This document shows, piece by piece, positions 8,275-19,724 of a stretch of DNA of 64,000 nt. This stretch comes from Polyangia bacterium. Lineage in GTDB: Bacteria > Myxococcota_A > Polyangia > Nannocystales > Nannocystaceae. The notes below the pieces were generated by a model, which searched no databases, was not told where the DNA came from, and saw nothing but the letters and a program-made list of their open reading frames with translations. A program made the position numbers and the translations under genes. Location: assembly GCA_030430565.1 (NCBI GenBank), contig JAUIKS010000002.1:124001-188000 (forward strand), in the 5' to 3' direction. Positions within the stretch are counted from its first letter, which is position 1, and each line of letters opens with the position of its first letter.

Positions 8275-8946
8275 TCACGCGCCCTCAGACGAGGACGAGA
8301 ACAGCTGGGCCCGCAGCGTGCGCGCCCAGGTGTCGAGGCGCGTCTGGGTCGACTGCGGGCTCGCGGATCCGCTCACCAGCTCCTCGTACTCGGCCGCCAG
8401 CAGCTGCTTGGCGCGACGGATCCGCGTCTTGGCGGTGCCGAGCGGCACGTCGAGGACCTCGGCGATCGCGGCTCCGGTCATGCCCTCCCAGTAGTGCAGC
8501 TCGAGCGCGATCTGGTGCTCGATGGGGATGCGCCGCAGCGCGTTGAGCATCAAGAGCTGCTGCTGGTCGCGCGCGAACACGACGCTCGGGCTCGCGCCGA
8601 GCTCATGCGCCGAGAGCTCGTAGAGCCCGAGGGGCGCGCGCTCCAGGGGCGCCGCGCCCTCGCGCGCGCGGCTGCGGCTCAGGCTGCGGTAGTGCTTGCC
8701 GAGCACGTTGCGGGCGACCGCGAACAGGAAGGTGCGGAAGCTCGAGTCGCCGCGAAAGCGCGCGCGGGACTCGACGCAGCCGAGGAAGGTCTTCTGGATC
8801 AGATCGTCGTGACCGCGGTCGACCTTGTTGCGAAAGAAGCGCGCGATCGCGTCGAAGTGACGCTCGAACAGCTGCTCGCCGGCGGCGCCGTCACCGGCGA
8901 TCCAGGCGCCGAACAGATCGCGATCAGAGCGCTCGCCGGCAGTCAC
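8275..8946 (-). CDS. ECF-type RNA polymerase sigma factor
   Basis: The ~223-residue protein shows region 2 (FERHFDAIARFFRNKV...DLIQKTFLGC, then FRTFLFAVARNVLGKHYR) and region 4 (RIPIEHQIALELHYWEGMTG, then LDVPLGTAKTRIRRAKQLL). There is no sigma region 3, as expected for ECF factors. GTG 8946 is 14 nt after the receptor lipoprotein stop; an ATG at 8991 inside that gene would add 15 non-conserved residues. No neighbouring gene is a recognisable zinc-finger anti-sigma factor, but kinases flank the module and region 2-4 linker length (~50 residues) is generous, so control by phosphorylation is possible. Target promoters are unknown. Confidence 0.93.
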   Translation of the reverse strand: MTAGERSDRDLFGAWIAGDGAAGEQLFERHFDAIARFFRNKVDRGHDDLIQKTFLGCVESRARFRGDSSFRTFLFAVARNVLGKHYRSLSRSRAREGAAPLERAPLGLYELSAHELGASPSVVFARDQQQLLMLNALRRIPIEHQIALELHYWEGMTGAAIAEVLDVPLGTAKTRIRRAKQLLAAEYEELVSGSASPQSTQTRLDTWARTLRAQLFSSSSEGA

Positions 8947-8960
8947 AGGCGCAGGGTAGC

Positions 8961-10664
8961 TCAGCAGCCCGCCATCTCGCAGGAGATCCACTGGCCGCTG
9001 GTCGCCGGCGGGTCGCCGAGGACGTAGACGTTGGCCGGGGCCAGCAGCGCGTCGCTCGGGTTGTCTACGGTCTTCGGCACCAGGCTCCAGTTGATCAGGT
9101 TCACGCGCACCTCGCCGACATCCAGGTCGAAGTCGAGCTCGCCCGAGACGCCCTTGAGGTCGACGCCGCCCCCCTGCTCGAGGATGTTGCGAGCGTCGCG
9201 GATGAAGCTGAGCCCGACCGGGTCGTCGCCGAACGAGATCTCGGTCCCGCCCTTGTCGACGAGCCGCGCGATCCCGTCGGCGATCGCCGCGCCGGTCACT
9301 CGCTCCTGACCGTCGACGGTCGCCATCGCCAGGATCGAGACGAGCGCCGAGTCATAGGAGAGCGAGGAGCTCGTGATCGCGTCCTTGTTGCCGAACAGGA
9401 CCTTGTAGCGGGAGTTGTAGACGTCGAAGTTGGACGGGTCGTGGATGATCGGCGCGATGCCGAACAGCTTGGTGTAGAGCAGCTGCTGCAGCGGCTGCTC
9501 CTCGACCAGCTCGAGCGTCGACTCGAGGATCGGCACGGCGCCGTGCGTGACGATGAAGGTCGGCAGCTCCGGGCGCTGGGCCTCGGGGATGTCGCCCCAG
9601 ACCAGCAGGTAGCCGAGGATGAGATCCCGGGCCTCGTTGGTCCCGGCGATGACGATGGTGTCGGGGTTGGCCGCGAAGGCCTGACCGATGACCGCGCCGT
9701 ACTCCGCGACGAGCTGCTCCTCGGTTAAGGTCGCCGGGTTCGAGTAGGTGATCGACGCGTAGCTGGTGACGCCGCCCTCGATCTTGGAGCCGGCGTCGAT
9801 CAGGAGGCCCTGGCCGTAGGCGTCGTTCTTGCCCAGAAACACCACCGAGTCGGGCGCCGGGTCCTGGACCGTGAGCACCCAGTCCGCGAGCGCGCTGGCT
9901 TGGTACACGTCGCTCGAGATGGGGCGCCAGACCAGGCCGTCGTCGCTGAGCGTGGAGATCGACGGGCTCGAGGCGGCGGGCGTGATCGTGAAGACGCCCG
10001 CCGGCACGGTGACCTCGGAGGCGACCTCGATGACGCTCTCGCTGAAGATCGGGCCGACGATCGCGGGCACGCCGACCGAGTTCGAGAGGTGATCGGCGGC
10101 CGTGATCGCCTGCTCCGCGACGCCGCTCGAGTTGCACGCGATCCAGGCGATCTTGCGCCCGCCGGGCAGCTCGGTGGTCTTGTTGAAGTCCTGGATCGCC
10201 AGCTCGACCGCGTTCTCGAGGGGCTGCACGATGTCGGCGAACAGCTCGCTGACCGGCATGATCGAGCCGAGCAGCACGACCTTGTCGTGGTCCCAGTCGT
10301 CGGGCCAGACGATCGGCTCACACTCCGCGCTCGTCGTGTTCACGCAGCGCGCCGCGCCCTCGTCCCCGAGCCCGCAGACGAAGCTCGAGCCGAACAGCTC
10401 GCCGCACTGGGTGTTGCTCGTGCACTCGATCTGCGCCGCCTCGACGCAGACGCTGTCGCTGCTGCACGCGCGCACCGGGCCCTCGCCGTCGATGCTCGCG
10501 CAGTCGTCGTTGTTGCGGCACTCGGTGAACTCGACGATCAGCGAGCACCCGCTGAGGTAGCCCGCCGCGAAGCCGGCGATCGCCAGCGTCCCGAGCCCTC
10601 GTGCGATCCGCCGCCGCGCTCCTCGATCTCCCTCGAACACCGCCGCGAACCGACTCACAAGCAT
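8961..10664 (-). CDS. Receptor-type lipoprotein: Cys-rich region plus LivJ-like periplasmic binding domain
   Basis: The 567-residue protein begins at ATG 10664 with a lipoprotein signal ending AAGYLSGC. Residues ~30-110 are Cys-rich with paired motifs (CRNNDDCASIDG, CSSDSVCVEA, CTSNTQCGE). The rest is a Peripla_BP_6/LivJ-type ligand-binding fold: VVLLGSIMPVSEL, ELAIQDFNK, VPAIVGPIFS, VVFLGKNDAYGQGL and GVSGELDFD. ABC-transporter partners (permease, ATPase) are absent nearby, and it lies between kinase/TPR genes and an ECF sigma gene, so it is more likely a sensory receptor than an uptake protein. The stop of the upstream gene and this ATG are 1 nt apart. The ligand is unknown; amino-acid-like molecules are typical of the family. 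Confidence 0.85.
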   Translation of the reverse strand: MLVSRFAAVFEGDRGARRRIARGLGTLAIAGFAAGYLSGCSLIVEFTECRNNDDCASIDGEGPVRACSSDSVCVEAAQIECTSNTQCGELFGSSFVCGLGDEGAARCVNTTSAECEPIVWPDDWDHDKVVLLGSIMPVSELFADIVQPLENAVELAIQDFNKTTELPGGRKIAWIACNSSGVAEQAITAADHLSNSVGVPAIVGPIFSESVIEVASEVTVPAGVFTITPAASSPSISTLSDDGLVWRPISSDVYQASALADWVLTVQDPAPDSVVFLGKNDAYGQGLLIDAGSKIEGGVTSYASITYSNPATLTEEQLVAEYGAVIGQAFAANPDTIVIAGTNEARDLILGYLLVWGDIPEAQRPELPTFIVTHGAVPILESTLELVEEQPLQQLLYTKLFGIAPIIHDPSNFDVYNSRYKVLFGNKDAITSSSLSYDSALVSILAMATVDGQERVTGAAIADGIARLVDKGGTEISFGDDPVGLSFIRDARNILEQGGGVDLKGVSGELDFDLDVGEVRVNLINWSLVPKTVDNPSDALLAPANVYVLGDPPATSGQWISCEMAGC

Positions 10665-10665
10665 T

Positions 10666-11592
10666 CTAGAAGTGATACACAAGCCCGACCTGACGTCCAG
10701 GGCTGAACGCCCATCGGGGGCTCTGGGCCAAAGCACGTTTGCGCTTGCTTCGACCCACGAGCGCCATCACCAAGCCCGTGATCGCGAGCGCGCCGCCGCT
10801 GGCGAACATGATGTCAGCGACGAGCGCGTTGGTCTCCCCGGACTGGATGATCTCCTGCCGGTTCTCAAACGACATCTGGCCGTCGAGCTTGCTCTGCTGC
10901 GACAACGCGAGGCCGCCCAGCACCCCGCCGACGATCAGCGCCGCGCCGCCGACGCCCAAAACAGCGTACCCGGCGATCTCGAGCGTGGAGAGTTGACTCG
11001 GGGTCTCGCCCCCGTCCAACGGCCCCGAGGTCCCGGGGTCTGGACCCTCCGGATCTGGCGGCGGCTGGTTTGGCGGCGGCGTCTCCTCCGGCCCCTGGGT
11101 CTCTTTTTGAATCTCCCGCAGCACGCGGAGGCGCTTGAGAGCAAGCTCACGCGACTCTAGCTCGACCCCAGGCGACTGGACGAAGCGCTGGTAGTAGTCG
11201 ACCGCCTTGTTGATGTCGCCGCTCTGCTCGTAGACGCGGCCGATATTGAACAGGTAGTTGGGGTTGGGATCGATCTCGTACGCGCGCTCGAACAGCTCGG
11301 CCGCGCCTTCAAAATCTTTGGCCTGAAACCGCTGGACGGCCGCGGCGTTGAGCGCGTCCGTGTCGTTCATGTCGATGTCTGGGGCCTCTGAGGACGCGCC
11401 CCCCTCGGCGACGGGGACCTCGGGCGCGAGCGCGACCTGCTCCTCCTCCGTCGCCTTGAGCGGCGCGTTCGCGTGGGAGGTCTGCGGGACCGCGAGCCCG
11501 CCGAGCGCGAGCGTGGGCACGAGCGCCGCGCTGAGGAGCGCGCGCCGCTGGAGACCCGGTCGTTGATTCGTGGCTTGGCTCTCGCTGATCAC
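10666..11592 (-). CDS. TPR-containing envelope protein with C-terminal membrane segments
   Basis: The 308-residue protein has an N-terminal signal or membrane segment (~18-42, ending SHANA), a TPR region at ~75-165 (AAAVQRFQAKDFEGAAELFE, NPNYLFNIGRVYEQSGDINK, VDYYQRFV), a Pro-rich linker, and two hydrophobic stretches (~205-230 and ~262-285). TPR domains mediate protein contacts, and kinase-TPR pairs are common in myxobacteria. Its ATG overlaps the stop of the kinase gene by 4 nt and its stop nearly touches the receptor lipoprotein start, so the three are probably made together and may form one complex. Confidence 0.85.
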   Translation of the reverse strand: MISESQATNQRPGLQRRALLSAALVPTLALGGLAVPQTSHANAPLKATEEEQVALAPEVPVAEGGASSEAPDIDMNDTDALNAAAVQRFQAKDFEGAAELFERAYEIDPNPNYLFNIGRVYEQSGDINKAVDYYQRFVQSPGVELESRELALKRLRVLREIQKETQGPEETPPPNQPPPDPEGPDPGTSGPLDGGETPSQLSTLEIAGYAVLGVGGAALIVGGVLGGLALSQQSKLDGQMSFENRQEIIQSGETNALVADIMFASGGALAITGLVMALVGRSKRKRALAQSPRWAFSPGRQVGLVYHF

Positions 11593-13421
11593 GGCGTCTT
11601 CCCTACGGGCAAGAATACGCCACCCTGATCGGACTTGGATGTAGGAAGGAACACCCCGTCCTTGGGGGGAGGCTGCTTCGTCTTCGACTCGTGCTTCGTG
11701 TCTGGCTGCGTCTCTGGCTTCGTCGCTGGCTTCGTCGCTGGCTTCGTCGCTGGCTTGGGCTCGCGCTTCGACTTCGTGGTCTTGCCGGCGCGCTTGCCCT
11801 TGCCCTCGTGTCGGGGCTCTGCAGACGCCTCGTGCTCGTCTCGCTCCTCCGACGCAGGCGCCGGGACCGGGACGGAGACGACGTTCCCGTCCCCCAGCTC
11901 CGCGAGCCGCTCGCGCGCGGTCATGTTGGCGGCGTCGATCGCCAGGACCTCGTGGTAGTGATCGCGCGCGACATCGACGTCCCCCGTAGACTCGAGCTCG
12001 CGGGCGGTGTCGAGGAGTCGGCCGATCTTGGCGCGATCGCGTAGGCGCTCGTAGGTCCGCGCGTGCGCGGGGGAGTCCGTGATGGCCGCGCGGAGGCCGT
12101 CGAGCTCGGTCTGCGCGCGGGCGAATTCACCCTTGTCGATCAGGTCGTCGACCGCATCCAGCTGGCCGTCTAGATCACTCGCGCTGCTCGCCACCTCGCC
12201 GGCTCGCCCGCGCGCTTGGCTGAAGCCGAAGGCCAGGACCCCGCCGACGAGGACGGCCGCGACCGCGCCGATCACGATCCACCAGCTCGCGCCGGCGCGG
12301 GTCTCGCTCGGCGCCGGCGCGACGCCGACGAGCTGCACGCGCGAGAAGCTGGTCGAGCTCTCGAGCGCCGCCGCCACGCCGTGCACGCTCGAGTCGAGGC
12401 TCATGTTGGTCGGCGGCTCGATGTGCAGCTGCGAGACGCCGCCGGCCGCCCTGGACTCGTCCAGGACGCCCTGAAACACGCTGCTCGCGTCGGGCTTGGC
12501 CGCGAACGGGTCGTCGGCCTTGGGCAGGTAGAACATCGACGCTTGGCAGCAGTCGATCAGGATCTCGGTCATCGCGTCAGCGTCGTCGGGTCGCTCGCGC
12601 GGCGCCTTGGCGAGCGAGTCCATGATCATCGTGACCACGCCGTCGGGCACGCCGTGGGTCGCCGGCAGCAGCTCGTGCAGCGTTCGCGGGGCCTCGTGGA
12701 CGTGCTTGTAGAGCAGCGAGGCGTTGTTCTCGCCGACGAAGGGCATCTTGCCCGAGAGCATGAAGTAGAACAGCACGCCGAGCGCGTAGACATCGACGCG
12801 CAGGTTCAAGATCTCGCCCTTAATCTGCTCCGGCGAGAGGAAGCCGGCCGTGCCGACGACGTGCTGCGCGGTGATCTGCTTGTCGCCCTCGATCAGCTTG
12901 GCGAGCCCGAAGTCGAGGATCTTGACGAAGTTGCCGCGCCCGTTCTTGCTGCACAGCATGATGTTCGACGGCTTGATGTCGCGGTGCATCATGCCGCGCG
13001 AGTGCGCGTAGCCGATCCCCTTGAGGATCTGCGCCGCGATCGGCACGAACTGCTCGATCTCGAGGTGCCGCCGCTGACGGATGTACTGGCCGATGGTTAC
13101 GCCGTCGACGTACTCCATGACCATGTAGCCGCGCCCGTCCTCGTGACCGTAGTCGATCATCCGGACGATGTTGGGGTGGTGCAGCGTACGGAGACGATCG
13201 ACCTCACGTTCGAAGCGCGCGAGCGCCTCTTGGTTGTTGGCCCAGTCGGGCGCGAGCACCTTGACGACCACGAGATCGGAGGCGTCGGCCTGGCTCGCGA
13301 GGTAGACCAAGCCCACGCCGCCGCGACCGATCAAGCGGATGATCGTGTAGCGACCGCCGATCGTCTTCCCGACGAGAGGATCCTTCGCCGCGCGCGGGAC
13401 CAAGTGGTTATCGGTGGTCAT
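11589..13421 (-). CDS. Transmembrane Hanks-type Ser/Thr protein kinase
   Basis: The 610-residue protein has a complete kinase domain (~22-290): GRGGVGLVYLA, VVKVL, HRDIKPSNIML, DFGLAKL and an activation segment VVGTAGFLSPEQI. A single membrane helix lies at ~377-400 (WIVIGAVAAVLVGGVLAFGF), followed by an extracytoplasmic helical region with TPR-like repeats (~405-520) and a Lys/Pro/Thr repeat tail (PATKPATKPATKPE, near 11700-11760) that could contact the cell wall. It is the first gene of the minus-strand signalling/gas-vesicle run and overlaps the TPR gene by 4 nt. It is the likely sensor kinase of the set. Confidence 0.93.
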   Translation of the reverse strand: MTTDNHLVPRAAKDPLVGKTIGGRYTIIRLIGRGGVGLVYLASQADASDLVVVKVLAPDWANNQEALARFEREVDRLRTLHHPNIVRMIDYGHEDGRGYMVMEYVDGVTIGQYIRQRRHLEIEQFVPIAAQILKGIGYAHSRGMMHRDIKPSNIMLCSKNGRGNFVKILDFGLAKLIEGDKQITAQHVVGTAGFLSPEQIKGEILNLRVDVYALGVLFYFMLSGKMPFVGENNASLLYKHVHEAPRTLHELLPATHGVPDGVVTMIMDSLAKAPRERPDDADAMTEILIDCCQASMFYLPKADDPFAAKPDASSVFQGVLDESRAAGGVSQLHIEPPTNMSLDSSVHGVAAALESSTSFSRVQLVGVAPAPSETRAGASWWIVIGAVAAVLVGGVLAFGFSQARGRAGEVASSASDLDGQLDAVDDLIDKGEFARAQTELDGLRAAITDSPAHARTYERLRDRAKIGRLLDTARELESTGDVDVARDHYHEVLAIDAANMTARERLAELGDGNVVSVPVPAPASEERDEHEASAEPRHEGKGKRAGKTTKSKREPKPATKPATKPATKPETQPDTKHESKTKQPPPKDGVFLPTSKSDQGGVFLPVGKTP

Positions 13422-13739
13422 GAGGACCGATCAACACCATCTAACCACTTCCACCCGCGCGGGTCCAAGCGTCTCGACGCCAGGCGGACGCGACCCGAGC
13501 ACGACCGTCACGCCGCGACGCCGGCACATACACGCAATAAACACCGTTAGCGCGGCAATTCCACGCGAGCGGGCTCGTGCCGCGGCTGACCGCGAGAACA
13601 GATTCGCCGCCCTCCCCCGCGAATGTGGTGACCGGCCGCGAGATATGCACGCAGACCCCCCTTGCGGGACCCGACGAGCTCCACGAGCGAAGCGAGCGGG
13701 CCGGGATACACGGGCTGTGAGGCCGGCGCACGACGGGCG
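13422..13739 (-). other. 318-nt gene-free stretch upstream of the kinase operon
   Basis: This stretch should hold the promoter of the long minus-strand run starting at 13421. I see no convincing sigma-70, ECF or sigma-54 promoter hexamers, no strong hairpin and no credible short gene; the open frames inside it have no family features. Confidence 0.5.
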
Positions 13740-14813
13740 TCAGTCCTTGCCGAGCATCCTCTGGCCGCGCTCACGCTCCGCCGCGATCCAGCCGTCGATG
13801 GCGCCGTAGGCCTGGCGCGCGCGCGCGAAGAGGTGCCCCGCGCGCTCGAGCTCGCCGCGGGCCTCCGCGCACAGACCGAGACCAGCGAGCGCCCGCCCCT
13901 GCTCGAGCCCGCCGACGCCGATCAGCGCGTTGTAGCCGCGCTCCGCCGCCGCGCACTTGCCCGCGCGTCGGAGCCCGTCGGCCGAGGCGAGCTCGTCGCG
14001 CAGCGTCTGCTTGTCGCGGGGGCCCGCGTAGGCTGGCGCCGGCGCCGGCGTCGGCGCGCTCGCCTGCTTCTTCCCCGGGAGGGGGCGCTTGCCGCCCGCG
14101 CGCTTGGACTTCTTCGCGCTCGGGCGACGTGAATCTTTGGACAGCTCTTTGACAGGGGCCGCAGCGGCGCGCGCCGGCGGCTGCAGGACCGCCGCGCTCG
14201 CGCCCGCGCCGTCATCTGCCGACGCGTCGCCGTCGAGCGCGGCCGCGAGCTCCTCCTCGAGGACAGGATCCGCCGCCGCCTCGATCTCCTCCGCCTCCGC
14301 CTCCTCCGCGTCCTTCGCCGACGACTCGGTCACCGCGTCGCGCGAGGGGCTCGCCGGGAGTTCGGCCTCGAGCGCGGGCGCGCCGGGACGCACGAGCAGC
14401 AGCACCACCGCCGCAGTGCCCACCAGCGCCGCGCTGGGCAGCAGCGCGGCCCGGCGGAGCCGATCCCACCAGCGCCGCCAGCTCGCGCCCTCGCCTGGCG
14501 CGCGAGCGCTTGTATACGCAGCCTCCACGACCGCGTCGAGGATCCCCGGCGGCGGCTCCTCCATCGGCTGCGCGCGGGCGTAGAGCTCGAGCAGCTCGCT
14601 GTACGCCTCGAGGCGCCGGGCGAGCGCGGGATCGAGGCTCGCGCGCAGGGCCTGCTGCGAGGCGACCACGGGACCCGAGATGACCTCGAGGGCATCCTCG
14701 AGCGCGTCGAGCTGCGCGAGCGTGAACTCCTGGCCGCGGCCGGCGACGTCCTCGCGCGCGCCGGCTTCGCCCGCGCGCGCGCTTCCGTCCATCGATGTGG
14801 GCTCTGGCGCCAT
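13740..14813 (-). CDS. Single-pass membrane protein with helical N-terminus and TPR-like C-terminus
   Basis: The ~357-residue protein (ATG 14813; an in-frame ATG at 14852 is also possible) has a ~100-residue helical cytoplasmic part (FTLAQLDALEDALEVISGPV), one membrane helix at ~125-145 (LPSAALVGTAAVVLLLV), a long Ala/Glu- and then Lys/Pro-rich linker, and a C-terminal helical domain with TPR character (AAERGYNALI, GLEQGRALAGLGLCAEARG). This topology is that of ECF anti-sigma factors with a TPR output region common in myxobacteria, but no zinc-binding HxxxCxxC motif is present. It lies 318 nt upstream of the kinase operon on the same strand. Function is unknown. Confidence 0.7.
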   Translation of the reverse strand: MAPEPTSMDGSARAGEAGAREDVAGRGQEFTLAQLDALEDALEVISGPVVASQQALRASLDPALARRLEAYSELLELYARAQPMEEPPPGILDAVVEAAYTSARAPGEGASWRRWWDRLRRAALLPSAALVGTAAVVLLLVRPGAPALEAELPASPSRDAVTESSAKDAEEAEAEEIEAAADPVLEEELAAALDGDASADDGAGASAAVLQPPARAAAAPVKELSKDSRRPSAKKSKRAGGKRPLPGKKQASAPTPAPAPAYAGPRDKQTLRDELASADGLRRAGKCAAAERGYNALIGVGGLEQGRALAGLGLCAEARGELERAGHLFARARQAYGAIDGWIAAERERGQRMLGKD

Positions 14814-14920
14814 CAAGGTCCTCGAGGCGATCCAACGAGTCGGATGTCGCATTCGATCCGAGCGCGCGGCGTTTTTCTCGAGGCGGCGGTCGATTCTTCA
14901 CCGCGCGCTGCGGCGGCCCG

Positions 14921-14987
14921 CCACAACCAGTCTGGTTTTGGGGTCTGCCTCCCCCAGCCCCGCGTCACGCTGGGGTCGGGCGGAGGC
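14921..14987 (-). terminator. Hairpins downstream of trpA
   Basis: Past the trpA stop on the minus strand are a 7-bp stem (CCCCAGC/GCTGGGG, 14952-14975, 10-nt loop) enclosed by an outer GCCTC/GAGGC pairing (14947-14987), and a second near-perfect hairpin around AACCAG/CTGGTT (14921-14941). No U-tract follows, so an intrinsic terminator is only a suggestion. Confidence 0.35.
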
Positions 14988-15002
14988 TTCGCGTGTACGT
15001 CG

Positions 15003-15817
15003 CTATGGACGGGGTCCTGGCTTTGGGACCAGCTCCCGAACGCGCGCGGCGAGGGCCCCGGGACCCTCGCGCCCGGCCTGCACCAGCGCCGAGCCGACCA
15101 CGACCGCGTCGACCGAGGGCGCGAGCGCGGCGACGTCAGCGGCGCTGCGGATCCCGAAGCCGACCGCGAGCGGGAGCTCGCTCGCCCGCCGCACGCGCGC
15201 GAGCTGGGCCTGGAGCCGCGGGTCGTCCGCCTGCAGGCGCGCCCCGGTGACCCCGGTCAGGCTGACCGCGTAGACGAAGCCCGAGGTGACCTCGAGGACA
15301 CGTCGAAGCCGGGCGTCGGTGGTCGTCGGCGCGACCAGCCCCACCCAGTCGAGGCCGCGCGCGCGCGCCGGCTCCCGCAGCGAGGCGCTGTGCTCCGGCG
15401 GCAGGTCGACCACCAGCAGCCCGTCGACGCCGGCCTGCGTCAGCGACTCCCAGAGCGCCGCGCCCGCGCCCGCGCGCTGCAGGAGCGGGTTGGCGTAGCC
15501 GAACAGCACGATCGGCGTGTCGAAGCGCGCGCGCACGCTGGCCGCGAGCGCCAGCGCTCGCTCGAGGTTCATGCCCGAGCGGAGCGCGCGGACCATCGCC
15601 TCCTGGATCACCGGGCCGTCGGCGGTCGGATCGGAGAACGGGACGCCCAGCTCGAGCACGTCGAGGCCCGCCTCGCAGGCCGCGAGCAACAGCTCACGCG
15701 AACGCTCAACGTCAGGATCTCCGGCGGTCAGGTAGCCGACGAGGCCAGCGCGCCCCTGGTCCCGAAGCTCGGCGAAACGCCGCGCGATCCGCCCTGTAGC
15801 GCGGGTGTTGGTAGCGC

Positions 15818-15821
<4 letters not shown>
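15003..15821 (-). CDS. trpA: Tryptophan synthase alpha subunit
   Basis: The 272-residue protein cleaves indole-3-glycerol phosphate to indole and glyceraldehyde 3-phosphate as part of the TrpAB complex. Motifs include [12 protein letters not shown], the active-site [15 protein letters not shown] containing the catalytic Glu and Asp, [10 protein letters not shown], and the phosphate-binding [10 protein letters not shown]. Length is typical. The ATG at 15821 overlaps the trpB stop in an ATGA, so A and B are translationally coupled as expected for subunits made in equal amounts. It is the last gene of the operon. Confidence 0.97.
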
Positions 15822-17115
<1,294 letters not shown>

Positions 17116-17119
<4 letters not shown>

Positions 17120-17787
17120 TCCATCTCCTGCACACGGGCAGCGGGTCGGGGCGCCGCGCCGCGACAGATCGCGAGCAGCGCGGCGATCCGCGGCGGGTCT
17201 TTCTCACCCCGGCGCGCGCCCGCGAGCTCCGACCCGCTCGCGACGTCGAGGCCGGCCGGCGCGACCGTCGCGATCGCCCGCGCGGCGTTGTCCGGCGTGA
17301 TGCCGCCGGCGAGCCAGACCGGCGCGATCTGGGAGAGCCGCGCGCAGGCCCGGCGCGCCCACCCCCAGTCCGTGCGCACGCCCTCGCCCCCGAAGCCCGG
17401 CACGGCCGCGTCGAGCAGGATCCGCGCGGGCGCGGGGCTCGGCGCCGCGCGTACCAGGGCCGCGAGCTCGGGCGCGCCGCGGATCACCCAGGTGTAGGGC
17501 AGCCCGAGGCCGGCGAAGGCCGCGATCGGGAGGTCGCCGTGGGGCTGGATGAGGTCGAGGGAGAGCGCGCGCGCGCGCTCGAGGACCTGGTCCGGGGCGC
17601 TGTCGACGAACACGCCGACGCGCTCGACCGCGCTCGACGGTGCCGGCAGCGCGCGCGCGTCCGCCGGGTCGAGGTAGCGACGCGAACCTGTCCACATATT
17701 CAGGCCGATCGAGTCGACGCCGAGCGCGACGCAGGCGCGGTAGTCCTCGGCCCGACGCACGCCGCAGATCTTGAGCAGGGTCGTCAT
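17116..17787 (-). CDS. trpF: Phosphoribosylanthranilate isomerase
   Basis: The 223-residue TIM-barrel enzyme converts phosphoribosylanthranilate to CdRP. The N-terminal [15 protein letters not shown] contains the catalytic Cys, [13 protein letters not shown] holds the catalytic-Asp loop, and [14 protein letters not shown] and LDVASGSEL form the phosphate site. It is a free-standing trpF rather than a trpC-trpF fusion. It follows trpC by 22 nt and overlaps trpB by 4 nt. Confidence 0.95.
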
Positions 17788-17809
17788 CGACGCGCACCGA
17801 GGGCGGCGG

Positions 17810-18601
17810 CTAGAGGCCGAGCACGAGCTCGCGCAGCGCCTCGCCGGGGCGCGCGGCCTTCATGAGGTAGGTGCCGATCAGCAGCGCGTCGACGCCGGCG
17901 TCGCGCATGCGCGCGGCGTCCTCGAGCGACGCGATCCCGCTCTCGGCGACGAAGGTGAAGCTTCGGGGGACCTCGCGGCGCAGCCGGATCACGCGGTCGA
18001 GGTCGATCTCGAAGGTCTTGAGATCGCGCGCGTTCACCCCGACCAGGCGGGCCCCCGCGGCCATCGCCCGGTTGACCTCGTGCACGTCGTGGGCCTCGCA
18101 CAGCACCTGCATGTCGATGGACTGGGCGAACTTCAGCAGCCGGCGCAGGTGCGGGGGATCGAGCGCGGCGACGATCAGCAGCACCGCGTCGGCGCCGTGG
18201 CGCTTGGCCTCCAAGATCTGCCAGCGCTCGAGGATGAAGTCCTTGCACAGCAGCGGCAGCGCGACGCTCTGACGGACCGCGCGCAGGTCCTCGAGCGAGC
18301 CGCGGAAGTTGCGATCGCAGAGCACGCTCATGCAGCGCGCCCCCGCGGCGGCGTACTCGCTCGCGATCGCGCGCGGGTCGGCGTCCTCGCGGATCGCCCC
18401 GGCGCTCGGCGAGGCCCGCTTGAACTCGGCGATGATCGCCGGCGTCGGGTGCCCCCGCAGCGCGCCGATGAAGTCCTTCGGCGGCGGCAGCCGGACGCCC
18501 AGCTCGGTGAGCTCGCGCTCGGTCATCACCGAGGCCCGCGTCCCGCGGAGATCCGCCAGCTGCTCGCGCTTGTCAGTCAACAGCTTCTCGAGATAGGTCA
18601 C
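17810..18601 (-). CDS. trpC: Indole-3-glycerol phosphate synthase
   Basis: The ~263-residue protein closes the indole ring. Motifs are AEFKRASPSAG (catalytic Lys), LCKDFILERWQI, VNARDLKTFEIDL, AESGIASLED and ALLIGTYLM. GTG 18601 is chosen because GGGAGG lies 8 nt upstream and the conserved YLEKLLTDKREQL begins right after it; an in-frame ATG at 18655 would add 18 non-conserved residues and run into the end of trpD. Confidence 0.96.
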   Translation of the reverse strand: MTYLEKLLTDKREQLADLRGTRASVMTERELTELGVRLPPPKDFIGALRGHPTPAIIAEFKRASPSAGAIREDADPRAIASEYAAAGARCMSVLCDRNFRGSLEDLRAVRQSVALPLLCKDFILERWQILEAKRHGADAVLLIVAALDPPHLRRLLKFAQSIDMQVLCEAHDVHEVNRAMAAGARLVGVNARDLKTFEIDLDRVIRLRREVPRSFTFVAESGIASLEDAARMRDAGVDALLIGTYLMKAARPGEALRELVLGL

Positions 18602-18609
18602 GCCTTCGT

Positions 18610-18615
18610 CCTCCC
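18610..18615 (-). promoter_or_regulatory. Ribosome binding site deciding the trpC start
   Basis: GGGAGG on the minus strand, 8 nt before GTG 18601. It supports the shorter TrpC over the ATG at 18655. Confidence 0.65.
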
Positions 18616-18626
18616 TGGTCTTTGGG

Positions 18627-19720
<1,094 letters not shown>

Positions 19721-19724
<4 letters not shown>

